The notes under the pieces were generated by a model. That model did not search any database. It was not told the DNA's origin and was given only the letters and a program-made list of their open reading frames with translations. Shown in pieces: positions 27,493 to 37,363 of a DNA stretch of 64,000 nt (the stretch's first letter is position 1; each line of letters begins with the position of its first letter). Location: the NCBI GenBank assembly GCA_949282255.1, contig CASDPA010000007.1, positions 24,113 to 88,112 on the forward strand, given 5' to 3'. The DNA comes from an uncultured Spirochaetales bacterium (GTDB lineage: Bacteria > Spirochaetota > Spirochaetia > Sphaerochaetales > Sphaerochaetaceae). The translations under genes and the position numbers were made by a program.

Positions 27493-28182
27493 ATGTTAGA
27501 GGAACTGAAAGAGGAAGTATGCCGGGCAAATCTGGAACTTCCAAAATACGGGCTTGTGACCTTCACCTGGGGGAACGTCTCCGGTGTTGATAGAAAGAAG
27601 GGTCTGATGGTCATTAAACCAAGTGGTGTCAGCTATGAGAAAATGTGTGCGGACGACATGGTTGTGGTGTCCTTGGAGACAGGAGAAAAAGTTGAAGGAC
27701 GATGGAAGCCATCTTCAGACACTCCTACACATGTGGTTTTATACAATGCATTCAAAAACATAGGAGGAATCGTCCATACCCATTCAAGATGGGCGACATC
27801 CTTTGCCCAGGCTGGAATGGGGATACCTGCATATGGCACGACGCAGGGGGATTACTTTTACGGTGAAATCCCATGTACCAGAAAAATGAGTGAAAGCGAG
27901 ATCAAGGGCGAATATGAAAAGGAGACTGGAAATGTCATCGTGGAGACATTCAAGGATTTTTCCCCAGATGACATTCCCGCTGTTCTTGTCAATTCCCACG
28001 GGCCTTTTTCCTGGGGAACGAATGCAGAAAATGCAGTGCATAATGCTGTAGTCCTTGAAGAGGTTGCCTTCATGGCGTTCCATGCAAGGATGCTGAATCC
28101 TGAGCTTGGACCTATGCAGAAGACGCTTTTGGACAAGCACTATCTCAGAAAACATGGAGCCAATGCCTATTACGGGCAATAA
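27493..28182 (+). CDS. araD: L-ribulose-5-phosphate 4-epimerase
   Basis: The 229-residue class II aldolase-fold enzyme makes D-xylulose 5-phosphate. It shows [30 protein letters not shown], the zinc-binding [12 protein letters not shown] and the closing HGPFSWG and AEFFHARML-like helix. It completes the arabinose pathway, delivering carbon to the pentose phosphate route. It is the last gene of the operon. Confidence 0.96.
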   Translation: MLEELKEEVCRANLELPKYGLVTFTWGNVSGVDRKKGLMVIKPSGVSYEKMCADDMVVVSLETGEKVEGRWKPSSDTPTHVVLYNAFKNIGGIVHTHSRWATSFAQAGMGIPAYGTTQGDYFYGEIPCTRKMSESEIKGEYEKETGNVIVETFKDFSPDDIPAVLVNSHGPFSWGTNAENAVHNAVVLEEVAFMAFHARMLNPELGPMQKTLLDKHYLRKHGANAYYGQ

Positions 28183-28207
28183 GATGCTTTTTTGATGAAG
28201 CCTGCAT

Positions 28208-28264
28208 CCCCCCCCCTCACACACCGGGGATACTCTTTCATTTTTTTTTTTTTTTGAGGGGGGG
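28208..28264. repeat. Homopolymer inverted repeat after araD (C9 ... T15 ... G7)
   Basis: A run of nine C (28208-28216) followed by TCA matches TGA followed by seven G (28255-28264), giving a 10-bp inverted repeat (28210-28219 with 28255-28264). A run of 15 T lies inside the loop directly before the right arm. The remainder of 28183-28449 holds no gene. It may act as an unusual terminator, and homopolymers of this size are prone to slippage and sequencing error. Confidence 0.6.
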
Positions 28265-28449
28265 CTGTTTTGATTCATCTCGTTTTTAAATTCTGAGAGG
28301 CATGCACGAAGAAAAATATTGGTATTATCGTTCTTGATAGCACTTGCTTTTCAAAGTTGATATCTAACCCGATGGTTTCTGAAGTTAGAAACCTTATAGA
28401 TTTTGTAACAGGAAAAACTGAAAGCTGCTACAATCGTAAAACATGTTTT

Positions 28450-29316
28450 TCATTGGCCATTTATGAGAAAGTCTATAAACCGTCCAGTTGCAGCTGAAAA
28501 TATTTGGTCCTTCTTCCAACAGATTGCACTTCCTGTCTCAAGTGGAGGATCGAACGGTATGAATCTGAGATTTTCAAAGCTTGAAAAGAGGTTGAAGCAG
28601 ATTCCAATTCCTAGTCTTTCCTCGACCATTACTGCAATATTTCTACCAAGGTTGTATCTTGCAGCTATGTTCAGTTGCTGAAAAGATTTCTTGAACCAGC
28701 CTTCAAGTGTGTATCTGACTTCCGATCTTATAGGTAGAATCAATGCCTGGTCTGTTAAATCCTCGGCATGTACTGCTGTTTTTCCTGCAATAGGAGAATC
28801 CATTCTTACAAGGGCACCCCATCTGTCCTTGATAGGGAGATGCAGGGTTTCAAATCTCGAAGTATCGACCGGTTCCGTGATCAGTCCGAGCTCTGAAAGA
28901 CCTTTTTCCATAATCTCCTTTATTCCGTCCACGTTTGCAGTGTGGATTTTATAGGACACATCCGGATGGTCGTCTCTGAATTCCGCCATTCTTTTTGCAA
29001 GGTAAATCATACTGTCAGTTTCCGTGCAACCGATTGTTATTTCTCCGGAAATATCCTTATCCTTGTTTTCGAATGCATTTGCGGTACTCTCTGCAAGAGC
29101 AAGCATTTCCTCTGCTCTCCGCTTTAGAAAAAGTCCGTCATCCGTGAGTTGCATCCGGTATTTGCCACGTTTGAAAAGCTTTGCTCCCAATTCATCCTCA
29201 AGTTGCATGATCTGGCGTGAAAGAGTGGGCTGGGTCACATGGAGGATATCTGCGGCCCTGGTCATATTCTCTTCCTCTGCAATCGTTAAAAAGTATCTTA
29301 AAACCCTTAATTCCAT
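28450..29316 (-). CDS. LysR-family transcriptional regulator
   Basis: The 288-residue protein has the LysR winged helix at the N-terminus (LRYFLTIAEEENMTRAADIL, VTQPTLSRQIMQLEDELG) and the type 2 periplasmic-binding-like effector domain (EITIGCTETDSMIYLAKRM). It is divergent from the carboxymuconolactone-decarboxylase/cupin gene at 29428, with 111 bases between, the usual arrangement for a LysR regulator and its target. Confidence 0.95.
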   Translation of the reverse strand: MELRVLRYFLTIAEEENMTRAADILHVTQPTLSRQIMQLEDELGAKLFKRGKYRMQLTDDGLFLKRRAEEMLALAESTANAFENKDKDISGEITIGCTETDSMIYLAKRMAEFRDDHPDVSYKIHTANVDGIKEIMEKGLSELGLITEPVDTSRFETLHLPIKDRWGALVRMDSPIAGKTAVHAEDLTDQALILPIRSEVRYTLEGWFKKSFQQLNIAARYNLGRNIAVMVEERLGIGICFNLFSSFENLRFIPFDPPLETGSAICWKKDQIFSAATGRFIDFLINGQ

Positions 29317-29341
29317 AGTTTTGATTATACTTCGCTTAAAA

Positions 29342-29391
29342 ATTACTTAAAAGTATTTTTAAATATAAAAAATAAGTATTAGACATACTAA
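29342..29391. promoter_or_regulatory. Candidate LysR operator region with two dyads
   Basis: Two AT-rich dyads lie between the divergent genes: ATTACTT-AA-AAGTATT (29342-29357, one mismatch) and AGTAT-N5-ATACT (29375-29389). Both have the T-N11-A type spacing typical of LysR sites, and both lie within 75 bases of the regulator start. Confidence 0.5.
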
Positions 29392-29427
29392 TGGAATGAA
29401 TATAAATTTGTTCTTGCAGGAGCAATT

Positions 29428-30162
29428 ATGATGAGACAAACAGCGGGACGCGATGCGCTTTCAGGATTTGCGGATGAATTTGCACATCTTAATGACGACA
29501 TACTCTTTGGCGAGGTATGGTCGAGAAAAGATAGGCTTTCATTGAAGATGAGGTCGATATTAACTATTTCGGCTCTGGTATCGAAAGGAGTTGTCGACAG
29601 TTCTTTCGAGTATCATATGCAGACGGCGAAAAAGAATGGTGTGACCAAAGGCGAGATGGCGGAAATACTCACACATCTTGCATTTTATGCCGGATGGCCG
29701 AATGCATGGGCGGCGTTCCGCGTTGCAATTGCAGCCTATAAGGATGATGAGGATGCGGATGGAGGGCTCTTCGGACTTGGTGGGCCTAATGACGCTTACA
29801 GCCGGTATTTTTCCGGGAAATCATATTTGAAACCTCTTACGGATCCCGAAGAGACTGTGTTTATGGCCAATGTCACATTCGAGCCAGGCTGCCGCAACAA
29901 CTGGCATATACATCATGCGAAAAAGGGTGGAGGGCAGATACTGTTGTGCACATCAGGCTGCGGCTGGTACCAGCAATGGGAAGAAGAGGCTTTGAGCTTG
30001 CATCCCGGTGATGTCATAACCATACCAAGCGGTATCAAACACTGGCATGGAGCAGCAAAGGACAGTTGGTTTTCGCATGTGGCGGTGGAGGTTCCCGGAG
30101 AGGATGTTCATAACGAATGGCTTGAGGCTGTTTCAGATGAGGAGTATGACAGGCTTACATGA
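29428..30162 (+). CDS. Carboxymuconolactone decarboxylase domain fused to a cupin domain
   Basis: The 244-residue protein joins an AhpD/CMD-like helical domain (residues about 10-110, with MRSILTISALVSKGV and EILTHLAFYAGWPNAWAAF) to a C-terminal cupin (VTFEPGCRNNWHIHHAKKGGGQ and GDVITIPSGIKHWHGA, giving the metal-binding histidines). The usual redox CxxC of AhpD is absent. Proteins of this arrangement are widespread and mostly uncharacterised; some annotation calls them 4-carboxymuconolactone decarboxylase, but no aromatic pathway is nearby. AGGAG precedes the start. Confidence 0.85.
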   Translation: MMRQTAGRDALSGFADEFAHLNDDILFGEVWSRKDRLSLKMRSILTISALVSKGVVDSSFEYHMQTAKKNGVTKGEMAEILTHLAFYAGWPNAWAAFRVAIAAYKDDEDADGGLFGLGGPNDAYSRYFSGKSYLKPLTDPEETVFMANVTFEPGCRNNWHIHHAKKGGGQILLCTSGCGWYQQWEEEALSLHPGDVITIPSGIKHWHGAAKDSWFSHVAVEVPGEDVHNEWLEAVSDEEYDRLT

Positions 30163-30602
30163 AGATTATTCTTTTCCTTCTGATGCTTTTGGCCGTTGAA
30201 CCGGTTTCCGCATTCTCTAATGCCGATGGAGGTGGTGTGATGAAAAGAGTGATGGACATTACTGTGAATGGTCATACCCTTACTGCAAGGATGGAAGACA
30301 ATTCTTCCGTAGATTCCCTTTTTGAAATGTTACAAAAGGGGCCTGTCGTCCTTGGGATGGAGGACTATGCGCATATGGAGAAGGTTGGGGATCTTGGTGT
30401 GGTTCTTCCAAGAAACGACAGGATGCTTGATGTGGATGCAAATGATGTGATCCTTTATCAGGGACGGAGCCTTGTCATCTATTATGATAAGAATTCCTGG
30501 AACCTCACTCTGCTGGGAAGGATCGAGGGTGTATCCGGTAAAGAGCTGAAGTCGATTCTCGGCCCCGGGACTGTGAATGTCACTCTCTCGATCGGGAAAT
30601 GA
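30159..30602 (+). CDS. Secreted cyclophilin-like fold protein
   Basis: The 147-residue product has a short signal sequence (MKIILFLLMLLAVEPVSA) and a domain matching the cyclophilin-like family: MDITVNGHTLTARMEDNSSV, the GPVVLGMEDYAHMEKVG loop, and NDVILYQGRSLVIYYDKNSW. These are not classical proline isomerases by motif and their function is unknown. It overlaps the upstream gene by four bases (ATGA), so it is co-expressed under the LysR regulator; the pairing of such proteins with CMD/cupin proteins suggests a joint redox role, which is inference. Confidence 0.78.
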   Translation: MKIILFLLMLLAVEPVSAFSNADGGGVMKRVMDITVNGHTLTARMEDNSSVDSLFEMLQKGPVVLGMEDYAHMEKVGDLGVVLPRNDRMLDVDANDVILYQGRSLVIYYDKNSWNLTLLGRIEGVSGKELKSILGPGTVNVTLSIGK

Positions 30603-30622
30603 TGTCATGCCGCTGGTTCCTG

Positions 30623-31501
30623 TCACATGAAAGACCTGATTGCAAGAAGCAGTGTGCCTATCACGATCATGACCAGTCCCACAGCCGATTTTTTTGTCAG
30701 CCGTTCCTTGAACACGATTCTGGAGAATATGATTGTTGCCAGTATGCTGAGCTTGTCGATTGGAACGACCACGCTTGCCGGCCCGTCCTGCAACGCCTTA
30801 TAATAGCACAGCCAGGATGCACCGGTTACAAATCCCGATAGTATTATGAAAAACAGCTCGTTCTTTCCGATTTCCTTCACCCTGTCTTCCTTTCCTGATA
30901 CAAGGACCATCACCCATGCCATGACGAGAACGACGGAGGTCCTGATGGCGGTGCCCAGATTTGAATCGATTCCTTCAATGCCGATTTTTCCCAAGATGGA
31001 GGTGATGCTTGCAAATACGGCTGAAAGAAGTGCGTAGAGCATCCATGGTCCCTTGGCTTTTGCCGAAGCGCCTTTTTTCTTCTCAACCATCATGAGTGTC
31101 CCGGCTCCGATCAGCAGTATCGCCGCAATTTTGGCGGGTGTGAGCATCTCGTCGAGGAAAATGATTGCAAGCACCATGGTTAAAACCGTACTTGATTTAT
31201 CTATTGGGACTACCTTGTTGATATCGCCTTTTTGTAGAGCATGAAAGTAACAAAGCCAGGATGCACCCGTTGAAAGTCCTGAGAGGATCAGGAAAAGCCA
31301 GGTCCTGCCTGCGATGGTGCCGATGCTGGAGGGTGGGGATGAAATAAATGCCAAGAGCCATGAGAAAACAAGAACAACCACCGTGCGTATCGCCGTGGCC
31401 ACAGTGGAATCCGTATTTTTTATCCCGCATTTTGAAAGTATTGCGGTTATTCCGGCAAAAAGCGCAGAAGCCGAAGCATAAACCATCCACATGGCAAACA
31501 T
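30623..31501 (-). CDS. EamA/DMT-family transporter
   Basis: The 292-residue membrane protein has ten predicted segments as two EamA repeats; each repeat shows a WLCY(F/Y)HALQ or WLCYYKALQ motif followed by VVPIDK. The substrate is unknown; relatives export amino acids or metabolites. The start could be ATG 31501 or 31492; neither has a strong ribosome-binding site. Confidence 0.9.
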   Translation of the reverse strand: MFAMWMVYASASALFAGITAILSKCGIKNTDSTVATAIRTVVVLVFSWLLAFISSPPSSIGTIAGRTWLFLILSGLSTGASWLCYFHALQKGDINKVVPIDKSSTVLTMVLAIIFLDEMLTPAKIAAILLIGAGTLMMVEKKKGASAKAKGPWMLYALLSAVFASITSILGKIGIEGIDSNLGTAIRTSVVLVMAWVMVLVSGKEDRVKEIGKNELFFIILSGFVTGASWLCYYKALQDGPASVVVPIDKLSILATIIFSRIVFKERLTKKSAVGLVMIVIGTLLLAIRSFM

Positions 31502-31666
31502 CCTGTCCGGCTTACTCTAATCCAATTTCCAGGTTGTTGCAATTTCAATGAACCATTTTATCTTTGCTCTTGTGTTTTTATTGCCATCTGATTTCTTAAT
31601 GCTTTTGAAAACTTCCACTGGTACTTTCAGATTGAATAACAATGTTTTTAGTTCTATATTTTTCAC

Positions 31667-32950
31667 ATGGAAAAAAGTTTTTTGGAAAATGCCAAGATCC
31701 TTACGGATTTCATTTCATCTTCTCCGAGCCCCTATCATGTGGTTGCCAATATGAGAAAAGGGTTTGAAAATGCCAATTTTATCGAGCTTGAAGAAAAGAG
31801 AAGGTTTTTGCTTGAGAAAGGCAAATCCTACTTTGTGACAAGGAACGGTTCAGCTGTGATCGCTTTCAAAATTCCTGAAAAGCCGTTAAAGCGCATTCAT
31901 ATCATAAGCGCGCATACAGACAGCCCTTCTTTCAAGATCAAGCCTGATCCGGAGGTCGTTTCCTCTTCCTGCTATACGACGCTTAATGTTGAAGGCTATG
32001 GGGGAATGCTCATGGCTCCGTGGTTTGATCGTCCTCTTTCTATTGCTGGAAGGGTTTTTGTAGATACAGCAGATGGAGTGGAGTGCCGCCTTGTCAATTT
32101 CGATGAGGATCTTGTCAGCATCGTCAATCTGGCTATTCATCAGAATAGGAAGGCCAATGAAGGCATCTGCTACAAGGTGCAGAAGGAGCTTTTGCCGATT
32201 TTTGCAGACAAGGCGGAAAAAGGTTCATTCATATCCCTTCTTTCGAAACATCTTGATGTGGAGAAAAAGGATATCCTCGATTACGATCTTTTCCTCTATT
32301 CCCGTACCCCATCATCCTTCTGGGGACTTGATAAGGCGTTCTTCAGCATCGGGAAGATCGACGATCTGGAGTGTGCGCATAGCGCATATAGGGCATTGAT
32401 CGAAACGCCATGCAGCGAATCAACGATGATTGCGGTAGCGCTTTTTGACAACGAAGAGGTTGGAAGCGGATCCAAGCAGGGAGCGTTATCTGATTTTTTG
32501 AAGACAACTCTCGACAGGGTCTTTGCTTCTTTAAAAATAGACGAGGAGGAAAAGGCCATGCTTGAGGCCTCTTCTTTCATGTTGAGCGCCGACAACGGAC
32601 ATGCGCTTCATCCGAATTATCCAGAGGTTTCAGACATCGTGAATAAGCCTGTTGTGAACGGGGGAGTTCTTATAAAATATTCAGCCAATCAGAAATACAC
32701 CACGGACGCCGAGAGCGGAGCTTTTGTGAAAAAGCTCATGAAAGACAATAATATCCCTTATCAGGTTTTTGTGAACAACTCGGACGTAGTCGGAGGATCC
32801 ACCCTCGGCAATCTTTCTACACAGAAAATCAGCATCAGGACTGCGGATGTGGGCCTTGCCCAGCTGGCGATGCATTCGCCTTACGAGACAGCAGGAGTGA
32901 AGGATGTGAGCTATCTTTTATCGCTGTTCAAAGCCTTTTTCAGCTTATGA
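31667..32950 (+). CDS. apeB: M18-family aminopeptidase
   Basis: The 427-residue zinc aminopeptidase shows the metal ligands in ISAHTDSPSFKIKP, FDNEEVGSGSKQGA and the late QLAMHSPYETAG. It probably releases N-terminal acidic or neutral residues from peptides in the cytoplasm. Its 3' end overlaps the convergent HAD gene by 11 bases. Upstream bases 31502-31666 hold no other gene. Confidence 0.94.
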   Translation: MEKSFLENAKILTDFISSSPSPYHVVANMRKGFENANFIELEEKRRFLLEKGKSYFVTRNGSAVIAFKIPEKPLKRIHIISAHTDSPSFKIKPDPEVVSSSCYTTLNVEGYGGMLMAPWFDRPLSIAGRVFVDTADGVECRLVNFDEDLVSIVNLAIHQNRKANEGICYKVQKELLPIFADKAEKGSFISLLSKHLDVEKKDILDYDLFLYSRTPSSFWGLDKAFFSIGKIDDLECAHSAYRALIETPCSESTMIAVALFDNEEVGSGSKQGALSDFLKTTLDRVFASLKIDEEEKAMLEASSFMLSADNGHALHPNYPEVSDIVNKPVVNGGVLIKYSANQKYTTDAESGAFVKKLMKDNNIPYQVFVNNSDVVGGSTLGNLSTQKISIRTADVGLAQLAMHSPYETAGVKDVSYLLSLFKAFFSL

Positions 32951-33734
32951 GGCCGAAATATTTCAGTGCATGCTCTATGCCGTCGTCGCGTATGTCCCTT
33001 GTCACATATCCGGCGGCGGCTTTGACTTCTTCTGATGCATTGCCCATTGCAACTCCGATTCCTGTGTTCTTAAGCATTCCTATGTCGTTTTCCCCATCTC
33101 CGAATGAGATTGTTTCCTCTTTTTTTATCCCAAGCCTTTCAAGAAGGGCAAAAATGCCGTTTTCCTTCCCGCCTCCGATTGGAATCAGATCGATGGCATA
33201 GGGATTCCACCAGACGGCCTTCACCCCCGGAATGCTTTTCTCTAGCTCAAGCATTTCTTTTCTATTGCCGTAGCTCATCAATTGGTATACATCCCCACCT
33301 TCATAGCTTCCAATAATCGGGAGCGGGGTGGATATTGCCTTATGGCATTCTTCCACGTCCTTATTGTTGCAGTTGATGTATATCCTTTCTTCCTCGACAA
33401 TCATTATCGGAAGCGTTTTGGCATCAAAGAGGTCTTTGATTATCGGTTTTGCTTCTTGTCTGACAGGGTGGGAGATAATGATCTTGCCATCTTTATCCAG
33501 GACAAGCTGTCCGTTGAGAGTCACCATGTAATCGAATGATATGCCTTTTAGCGGCAGTCTTCTCATTTCGCTTATATGGCGTCCAGTGCTTGCAATCACA
33601 AGTATTCCATTTTTTTTAAGCTTGTCCAAACTGCTTATAGCGCTTGGCGGAATCTTTTTTTCAGGATGGGCCAAGAGCGTCCCGTCTATGTCGAAAAATG
33701 CGGCTTTGATATCCATGCTTAGATCATACACCAT
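32940..33734 (-). CDS. Cof-type HAD hydrolase
   Basis: The 264-residue phosphatase has HAD motif 1 AFFDIDGTLLAHP, motif 2 VIASTGRHISEM, and the C-terminal FGDGENDIGMLKNTGIGVAMGNAS with the catalytic aspartates. The type IIB cap is typical of the Cof/YbiV group that dephosphorylates sugar phosphates and cofactors; the substrate is unknown. The start at 33734 has GGAG seven bases upstream; the ATG at 33716 is an alternative. Confidence 0.92.
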   Translation of the reverse strand: MVYDLSMDIKAAFFDIDGTLLAHPEKKIPPSAISSLDKLKKNGILVIASTGRHISEMRRLPLKGISFDYMVTLNGQLVLDKDGKIIISHPVRQEAKPIIKDLFDAKTLPIMIVEEERIYINCNNKDVEECHKAISTPLPIIGSYEGGDVYQLMSYGNRKEMLELEKSIPGVKAVWWNPYAIDLIPIGGGKENGIFALLERLGIKKEETISFGDGENDIGMLKNTGIGVAMGNASEEVKAAAGYVTRDIRDDGIEHALKYFGLIS

Positions 33735-33783
33735 CCAGAAGCTCCATTACAGCTTTTTCATATGGGTGATGGCATTTTCCTTT

Positions 33784-35634
33784 TCAGGAGAGTTCGAACA
33801 GCCCTGTATAAAGCTTATGGTAGATTCCATTTTTCTTCATCAGATCGTCATGGTTTCCTCGTTCGATTATCTCTCCGTTTTCAAGCACCATGATCGCATC
33901 GGCGTTCCTTACGGTTGAAAGGCGATGCGCGATCACGAACACTGTGCGGTTCTCCATAAGCGCATCCATTCCTTTTTCAATAAGATCCTCGGTTCTCGTG
34001 TCGATGTTGCTTGTCGCCTCGTCGAGGATCAAGACAGGAGGATCGGCCACTGCAGCACGTGCTATTGCAAGAAGCTGCCTCTGTCCTTGCGAAAGGTTGG
34101 CCCCGTCATTTGTCACCATCGTGTCATAGCCTTGGGGGAGCCTTCTGATGAAGGAATCCGCATTGGCGCTGATTGCTGCTTTCTCCACTTCCTCGTCAGT
34201 CGCATCCAGCCTGCCATATCGGATGTTTTCCCTTATTGTTGCGGTAAATAGGTGCGTATCCTGCAAAACCATGCCAAGGCTTGAACGGAGCGAATCCTTT
34301 TTTATCCGCATTATGTCTATGCCGTCGTAAAATATGTTTCCCCTGTCGATATCATAGAACCTGTTGATAAGGTTTGTGATGGTTGTTTTTCCAGCTCCTG
34401 TGGAGCCTACGAATGCTATTGTCTGGCCGCTTTTTGCGTATAGGGACACTTTTTTCAGCACCTGCTTGTCTTTGGCATAGCCGAAATCGACATCCCTGAG
34501 GACGACTTCACCTTTCTGGGCTATGAGATTGCCATCTTTTTCCTTCCATGCCCAAGATCCTGTGCGCTGGCCTGTTTCCTTCAGCTTTCCATTTTCATCC
34601 TTCATGACATTGACAAGCGTCACATCCCCAAAGTCCTCTTCCGGTTTTATTTTCAAAGCCTCGAAGATCCTCTCTGCTCCCGCCAAGGATGAGAGTAGGA
34701 AATTTGTCTGTTGTGTGAATTGGTTGATCGGAGCTGCGGCCTGCCTCACAAAAACCAGATAGCTTGCCAGCGAGCCTATGTCTGTCCAGCCTCGGAGCAC
34801 CATCAGGCCTCCAATGAAAGCGACTAATGCGTAATTGAGGTAGGAGATTGTGACAACGCTCGGAATCATTGTCGCAGCATACGCCTGCGCTCCTGTCCCC
34901 GCATCACGCAAGAGCGCATTCCTTTGCCTGAAGCCCTCAAGGTTTTTCTCTTCGTGGTTAAAGGTTTTGACCACCTTCTGTCCGCTTACCATCTCCTGGA
35001 TGTATCCGTCGAGCTCTCCAAGGCTCTTTTGCTGCTTTGTATAATACATTTTGCTCTTTTTTGCAGCCAGGCGTATATAAAGGAACATCAGTACATACGC
35101 TACGGCAACTATCATGGAAAGCCTCCAGTTGAGGATGAGAAGCATGAACATGGTTCCTGTGATCTGCATGAAGTTCTTCACGACGGAAGCAAAGCTGTTG
35201 TTCAGCGCGTCAGAGATGGTATCGACATCGTTTGTGAAATAGCTCATTATATCCCCGCTCTTTCTCTGGTCGAAGAAGGATAGGGGGAGGCTCTGTATGT
35301 GTACAAAAAGATCCTTTCTTATGTCATATACGATTTCCTGTGCGCTTTTTGCCATCATCTGCGTGTAACCTAATGCAGCAAGAACCCCGACAATATATAT
35401 TGCTGCAGTGAAAATGACTCCGCGGATCAGATTCTGATATGGCTGCGGCCCTGTCAAGGAGTTTATCACGGGCTTGATCATATATGTTCCCATAAGGTTT
35501 GCTATAACGCTCAGTGCGACCATTATCGCAACGGCCAGGAGGATGTATTTATGCCTTCCCATATAGGAAACGAGTGTATTCATCGTTGCTTTGAGATCTT
35601 TTGGCTTTTTCGTGCTCGGTGTCCTAGTTGGCAT
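33784..35634 (-). CDS. ABC exporter, half-transporter with intact ATPase
   Basis: The 616-residue protein has six membrane segments (residues about 25-345) and a nucleotide-binding domain with Walker A VGSTGAGKTT, signature NLSQGQRQLLAIARA and Walker B VLILDEATSNID including the catalytic glutamate. An insertion near residue 365-400 precedes the ATPase. It overlaps the second half-transporter gene by 11 bases and the two should form a heterodimer for drug, lipid or peptide export. AAGGAGGG precedes the ATG. Confidence 0.94.
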   Translation of the reverse strand: MPTRTPSTKKPKDLKATMNTLVSYMGRHKYILLAVAIMVALSVIANLMGTYMIKPVINSLTGPQPYQNLIRGVIFTAAIYIVGVLAALGYTQMMAKSAQEIVYDIRKDLFVHIQSLPLSFFDQRKSGDIMSYFTNDVDTISDALNNSFASVVKNFMQITGTMFMLLILNWRLSMIVAVAYVLMFLYIRLAAKKSKMYYTKQQKSLGELDGYIQEMVSGQKVVKTFNHEEKNLEGFRQRNALLRDAGTGAQAYAATMIPSVVTISYLNYALVAFIGGLMVLRGWTDIGSLASYLVFVRQAAAPINQFTQQTNFLLSSLAGAERIFEALKIKPEEDFGDVTLVNVMKDENGKLKETGQRTGSWAWKEKDGNLIAQKGEVVLRDVDFGYAKDKQVLKKVSLYAKSGQTIAFVGSTGAGKTTITNLINRFYDIDRGNIFYDGIDIMRIKKDSLRSSLGMVLQDTHLFTATIRENIRYGRLDATDEEVEKAAISANADSFIRRLPQGYDTMVTNDGANLSQGQRQLLAIARAAVADPPVLILDEATSNIDTRTEDLIEKGMDALMENRTVFVIAHRLSTVRNADAIMVLENGEIIERGNHDDLMKKNGIYHKLYTGLFELS

Positions 35635-37363
35635 TCTCGCTCCCTCCTTTCATCTGGCTGGAATATATCTCCCTGTAAATCGGGCTTCTTTCCATCAGCT
35701 CGTCATGCTTTCCGACATCGGCTATCCGACCCTCATCAAGAATTACGATCTTATCCGCATTCTTGACGGTGCTTATTCTTTGAGCGATGAATATTTTTGT
35801 TAATCCTTTGATTTCCCCAAGACCCTTTCTGATTGCTGCTTCCGTAGCACTGTCGACTGCACTCATGGAATCGTCGAAGATTATTATTCTAGGCTTCTTC
35901 AAAAGAGTTCTTGCTATGCACAGCCTTTGCTTCTGTCCTCCGGAAAAGTTTTCTCCGGCCTGCGAAACCCTTGCATCCAGCTTCATCGGCATATTATTCA
36001 CAAAATCGTATGCACATGCTGTTTTCAACGCTTCCCATATCTGTTCGTCAGAAGCATTTTCATCCCCCCACTGGAGGTTTTCTCTTAAAGTGCCTGAAAA
36101 AAGCAGGTTTTTTTGCAATACCATGCCTACGCTGTCTCTCAATTCTTTTATTCCATACTCGCGTATATCTTTATTAGCTACCATAACAAAGCCTGATGTA
36201 GGCTCATACAGGCGTGAAATGAGCTGGACAAGCGTGGATTTTCCACTGCCGGTTGCTCCAAGTATCCCGATGGTTTGCCCGCTTTCAATTTTCAGGTTGA
36301 TATCGCAAAGCGTATATTCATCGGCATTTTCAGAGTATTTGAAATATACATGCTTGAATTCAACCGAACCGTTTGGAATGCTCTTTACAGGGTCTTCTGC
36401 TTCTTTTATGGACGGATCTTCCTCCAATACCTGGCAGATCCTTTCCGCACTTGCCAGGCTTCTTGTGAGAAGGAGGAAGACATTGCTGATCATCATCATC
36501 GAATTGAGGACTTGCATTACATAGCTCAAAAAACCTGTCAGCTCTCCTACAAGCAGGCTGCCAGCTAAAATCATTCTTCCTCCGAAAAACATTATCAGTA
36601 CTATCGATGTGTAGAGCATCAGCTGCGAAACAGGAAGGTTGAGCACCGCTTTCCTGTTTGTGCTTTCGGCCGTCTGCGCCAGGTTGAAATTCGATTCCTC
36701 GAATTTTTTATTCTCATGATCTCCTCTCACATAAGCCTTGACTGTCCTGATCGCCCTGAGGTTTTCTTCGACGCACATGTTGACTTTATCTACCGCCCTT
36801 TGCAATGTGGAATACATCGGTGCAACGTGGGAGATTATCGTAAACAGCATCAAGGCAAGAAGCGGAGTGAGGATTATGAAGACAAGCGATAGGCTTGGGC
36901 TCATTGAGAAAGAGAAACCTATTCCAAGCAAAAGAAGCAGCGGGCTTCTGACGAGAGGGCGCAGGCCTCCGTTTATTGCATTCTGCATTACAGTCACGTC
37001 ACTTGTCATTCTTGTCACAAGACTCGATGATTCAAAGTAATCTATGTTTTTGAATGAGAAATCCTGGAGGTGGGAATATTCCGCATCCCTGAGCCGGGCG
37101 CCCCAGCCATATGCGGCACGTGCGGCAAAGCGTGCATATGCCAAGCCAGTAATAAGTGCAAGTATTGCACATAGCCCCATCTGCAGCCCTTTGTGTTTCA
37201 TGTATGAAAGATCTCCGAGGCTCACTCCGAAATCGATCAGGTCTGCCATCATCTTGGGAATAAGCAGCTCGAATGTTGTTTCAATAAAAACCAGAAAGGC
37301 TGCGATGAACAGATCCTTCTTGTATGGCCCCATGTAGGAGAAAAGCTTTTTAATGCTGCCCAT
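35624..37363 (-). CDS. ABC exporter, half-transporter with a degenerate ATP site
   Basis: This 579-residue partner has the six-segment membrane domain and ATPase with Walker A LGATGSGKST and signature NFSGGQKQRLCIARTL. Its Walker B reads IIIFDDSMSAVD: the catalytic glutamate is aspartate, as in the TM287 subunit of the TM287/TM288 type. Only one of the two ATP sites of the heterodimer is thus expected to hydrolyse efficiently. ATG 37363 is chosen for its GGAGGA; it lies inside the 3' end of the MarR gene, so the three genes form one operon. Confidence 0.93.
   Translation of the reverse strand: MGSIKKLFSYMGPYKKDLFIAAFLVFIETTFELLIPKMMADLIDFGVSLGDLSYMKHKGLQMGLCAILALITGLAYARFAARAAYGWGARLRDAEYSHLQDFSFKNIDYFESSSLVTRMTSDVTVMQNAINGGLRPLVRSPLLLLLGIGFSFSMSPSLSLVFIILTPLLALMLFTIISHVAPMYSTLQRAVDKVNMCVEENLRAIRTVKAYVRGDHENKKFEESNFNLAQTAESTNRKAVLNLPVSQLMLYTSIVLIMFFGGRMILAGSLLVGELTGFLSYVMQVLNSMMMISNVFLLLTRSLASAERICQVLEEDPSIKEAEDPVKSIPNGSVEFKHVYFKYSENADEYTLCDINLKIESGQTIGILGATGSGKSTLVQLISRLYEPTSGFVMVANKDIREYGIKELRDSVGMVLQKNLLFSGTLRENLQWGDENASDEQIWEALKTACAYDFVNNMPMKLDARVSQAGENFSGGQKQRLCIARTLLKKPRIIIFDDSMSAVDSATEAAIRKGLGEIKGLTKIFIAQRISTVKNADKIVILDEGRIADVGKHDELMERSPIYREIYSSQMKGGSENAN

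Noticed and set aside
28208..28264. The C/T/G tract as an ordinary rho-independent terminator of the arabinose operon
   Set aside because: The T run lies in the loop before the right arm, not after the stem, so it does not fit the standard model on either strand.
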